From the NCBI RefSeq assembly GCF_018457165.1, contig NZ_JAFMNX010000002.1:124001-188000 (forward strand): a DNA stretch of 64,000 bases. Reading direction: 5' to 3'. The DNA comes from Tianweitania aestuarii (GTDB taxonomy: Bacteria; Pseudomonadota; Alphaproteobacteria; Rhizobiales; Rhizobiaceae). The notes beneath the pieces were generated by a model, which was not told the origin of the DNA, did no database searches, and saw only the letters and a list, made by a program, of their open reading frames with translations. Position 1 is the stretch's first letter. The number at the start of each line of letters is the position of its first letter. Below are positions 62,836 to 64,000 of this stretch, piece by piece. The translations under genes and the position numbers were made by a program.

Positions 62836-62925
62836 GGAGAGGTGGCCGAGTGGTCGAAGGCGCGCCCCTGCTAAGGGCGTAGAGGTGGAAGCTTCTCGAG
62901 GGTTCGAATCCCTTCCTCTCCGCCA
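62836..62925 (+). tRNA. tRNA-Ser (anticodon GCU)
   Basis: 90 nt with CCA encoded. The acceptor stem pairs GGAGAGG with CCTCTCC (62915-62921), followed by G and CCA. The anticodon loop CTGCTAA holds GCT at 62870-62872, reading AGC/AGU. The long variable arm typical of serine tRNAs and the T loop GTTCGAATC are present. No integrase gene or repeat of the 3' end is visible nearby. Confidence 0.97.
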
Positions 62926-62979
62926 CCCAGCCAAGAACAGCTTCAACCGTCCCCATGCCTCGTAAGATCGGGCGTTTCT

Positions 62980-63019
62980 CTGCACGCTTCGGCTCAAGCT
63001 GAGCCTTTCAGGTGTGCAG
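62980..63019 (+). other. Imperfect stem-loop downstream of the tRNA
   Basis: Inner stem GGCTCA/TGAGCC (62991-62996, 63000-63005) followed by TTTC, inside outer arms CTGCAC (62980-62985) and GTGCAG (63014-63019). It may end the tRNA transcript. Confidence 0.4.
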
Positions 63020-63158
63020 TTCCGAGCCATCGCGCCACGCATGGCCGCTTGCCATCCGCGATCTGTCTCCTGGTTTTTCACGCAAGGGCATGTTGCCGCA
63101 GCGGGCTATGTTCCATGCTTCTTCGTTCGATGCTATTGGCGGATCGGGGAGAGCCCGG

Positions 63159-63539
63159 ATGCTGAAACTGAACAACGGACGAAATCTGTTCGTTGCCGCA
63201 CTTGTGGCGGTGATGATGCTCGTCCAGTCGTTCATGTTGGCCGGAAGCGCTGGAGCCGCTCAGCACGGTGTGCTGCTCGACCAGTTCGGCAACACCTTGT
63301 GCATAACCAGCGTCGATCCTGGCGAGACGCAACAAGACCAGCGGAAGCTGCCGAGTTGCTGCGTTCTTGGCTGCGGCCTGGCAACGGTCGGTTTCGCAGA
63401 GCCGGATTTCCAATCCATCACATTGAACTGGTCGGAGCATGGCCCGGCCTGGATCGCCCGGCCGGCCGAAGATCAGGTCGCGATCCTTCCATCCGAGCGA
63501 CCAAGACCGCCAAGAGGCCCGCCACTTTCATCTCGCTGA
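63159..63539 (+). CDS. Small exported Cys-rich protein, possibly DUF2946-like
   Basis: 126 residues with an N-terminal signal or anchor (LFVAALVAVMMLVQSFMLAGSAGA). The mature part has a PSCCVLGCG cluster and a Pro/Arg-rich end. Small exported Cys proteins of this kind often precede PepSY or copper-handling genes, as here; the DUF2946 link is tentative. GGGGAGA is 8 nt before ATG 63159. Confidence 0.6.
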   Translation: MLKLNNGRNLFVAALVAVMMLVQSFMLAGSAGAAQHGVLLDQFGNTLCITSVDPGETQQDQRKLPSCCVLGCGLATVGFAEPDFQSITLNWSEHGPAWIARPAEDQVAILPSERPRPPRGPPLSSR

Positions 63540-63647
63540 CTATGACCGTCCCCGACGTGTGCAGGAAATCGCTCGGCCAGAGCATTTAGGTTTGCACCCG
63601 CGGGATCGTTTGAAGGCGCACGCCTTCTCAGTTCGAGATTGAAATCC

Positions 63648-64000
63648 ATGTCCGTTCCTATGTCCCGCAGCGCTCCGGCCAAGACCGTGAGCGCAACCAG
63701 GTCTGCCGACCTTTATCGCGCTGTATGGCGCTGGCACTTCTATGCAGGGCTGCTTGTTCTGCCTTTCATGATCACCCTTGCGATTACCGGTGCCCTCTAC
63801 CTCTTTCGCGACGAGATCGATGGCATCATGCACCGTGACCTTCTGCGGGTTGCGGTTGTGGAAGGTGTGGAGCGCGTTGCGCCCGAGACCATGGTTGCTT
63901 CAGCCCTGGCGGCCGTACCCGGCCAGGCCGTCAAATACACCGACCCGCGGATCGAAAACGCGTCGGCGGAGATTACCGTCGCGGCTGATGACGGTGCGCG
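63648..64000 (+). CDS. PepSY-associated membrane protein (3' end outside window)
   Basis: The first 117 residues are seen. LYRAVWRWHFYAGLLVLPFMITLAITGALYLFRDEID is the standard first helix of PepSY-TM proteins, inner membrane proteins tied to iron or siderophore reduction. The following region starts the first periplasmic PepSY part (ASALAAVPGQAVKYTDPRIENAS). The gene begins 108 bp after the Cys-rich exported protein gene, same strand. Confidence 0.88.
   Translation, partial: MSVPMSRSAPAKTVSATRSADLYRAVWRWHFYAGLLVLPFMITLAITGALYLFRDEIDGIMHRDLLRVAVVEGVERVAPETMVASALAAVPGQAVKYTDPRIENASAEITVAADDGA

Noticed and set aside
62607-62882. 91-residue open frame running into the tRNA gene
   Set aside because: It ends inside the tRNA and has no ribosome site or family features.
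62836-62925. tRNA-Ser as an integration site of a mobile element
   Set aside because: No integrase gene, no duplicated tRNA 3' end and no change in gene character on either side within the window.

Overview
The window reads as chromosomal DNA of an alphaproteobacterium of the order Hyphomicrobiales (Rhizobiales). The main evidence is an acpXL-fabF-fabF-adh-lpxXL cluster for very-long-chain acylation of lipid A, a GlxA/GbdR-like regulator beside betaine catabolic genes, an ExoD protein, an entericidin-type lipoprotein and dense, high-GC coding. I cannot fix the genus. No insertion sequence, phage, CRISPR array or integrase is visible. The only RNA gene seen is a tRNA-Ser(GCU) near the right end.

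Layout. 1-3.4 kb: truncated succinate-semialdehyde-type dehydrogenase, AEC permease, DUF2171 protein, periplasmic histidine phosphatase, pyridoxamine-oxidase-fold protein. 3.6-8.4 kb: lipid A very-long-chain fatty acid operon; it lacks the fabZ-type dehydratase usually found in it, and one of its two ketosynthases has lost the active-site cysteine. 8.4-15.4 kb: L,D-transpeptidase, then an M20 amidohydrolase with a complete dipeptide-type ABC importer whose two ATPases are fused. 15.4-19.2 kb: TerB-like protein, TauE/SafE permease, two valine-catabolism genes. 19.4-20.6 kb: MFS transporter.

20.9-49.2 kb is a dispersed one-carbon / methylated-amine region and the metabolic centre of the window. 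It holds two non-pyrrolysine MttB-superfamily methyltransferases, a corrinoid protein, a pterin-dependent methyltransferase, a RACo-like ferredoxin-ASKHA corrinoid activator, a divergent MetF-like protein, DUF1638 and 'virulence factor' (PF13769) proteins, a homocysteine S-methyltransferase, two FAD/GcvT (dimethylglycine/sarcosine dehydrogenase-like) flavoenzymes and a GbdR-like regulator. Together they could strip methyl groups from glycine betaine or related quaternary amines: the first to a corrinoid and then folate, or to homocysteine, and later ones by the flavoenzymes with folate. Several of the enzymes carry an unusual Gly/Arg-rich tail. Small lipoproteins, a desaturase, an XRE regulator, a dienelactone hydrolase and pyridoxal kinase are interspersed.

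49.4-62.6 kb is an envelope-glycan region. It holds two GT-C-like polytopic proteins, a class III aminotransferase, an extended SDR, a 4-TM SMR/EamA-like protein, a DprE1-like oxidase and a HAD-UbiA fusion. This set resembles decaprenyl-phosphoryl-arabinose synthesis in mycobacteria. After an alpha/beta hydrolase, a nitroreductase and a RidA protein comes a GtrA/polyprenyl-phosphate glycosyltransferase pair. The right end has the tRNA, a small Cys-rich exported protein and the start of a PepSY membrane protein.

Products were assigned by reading translated motifs; no database search was possible. Statements about neighbours in other genomes come from general knowledge.
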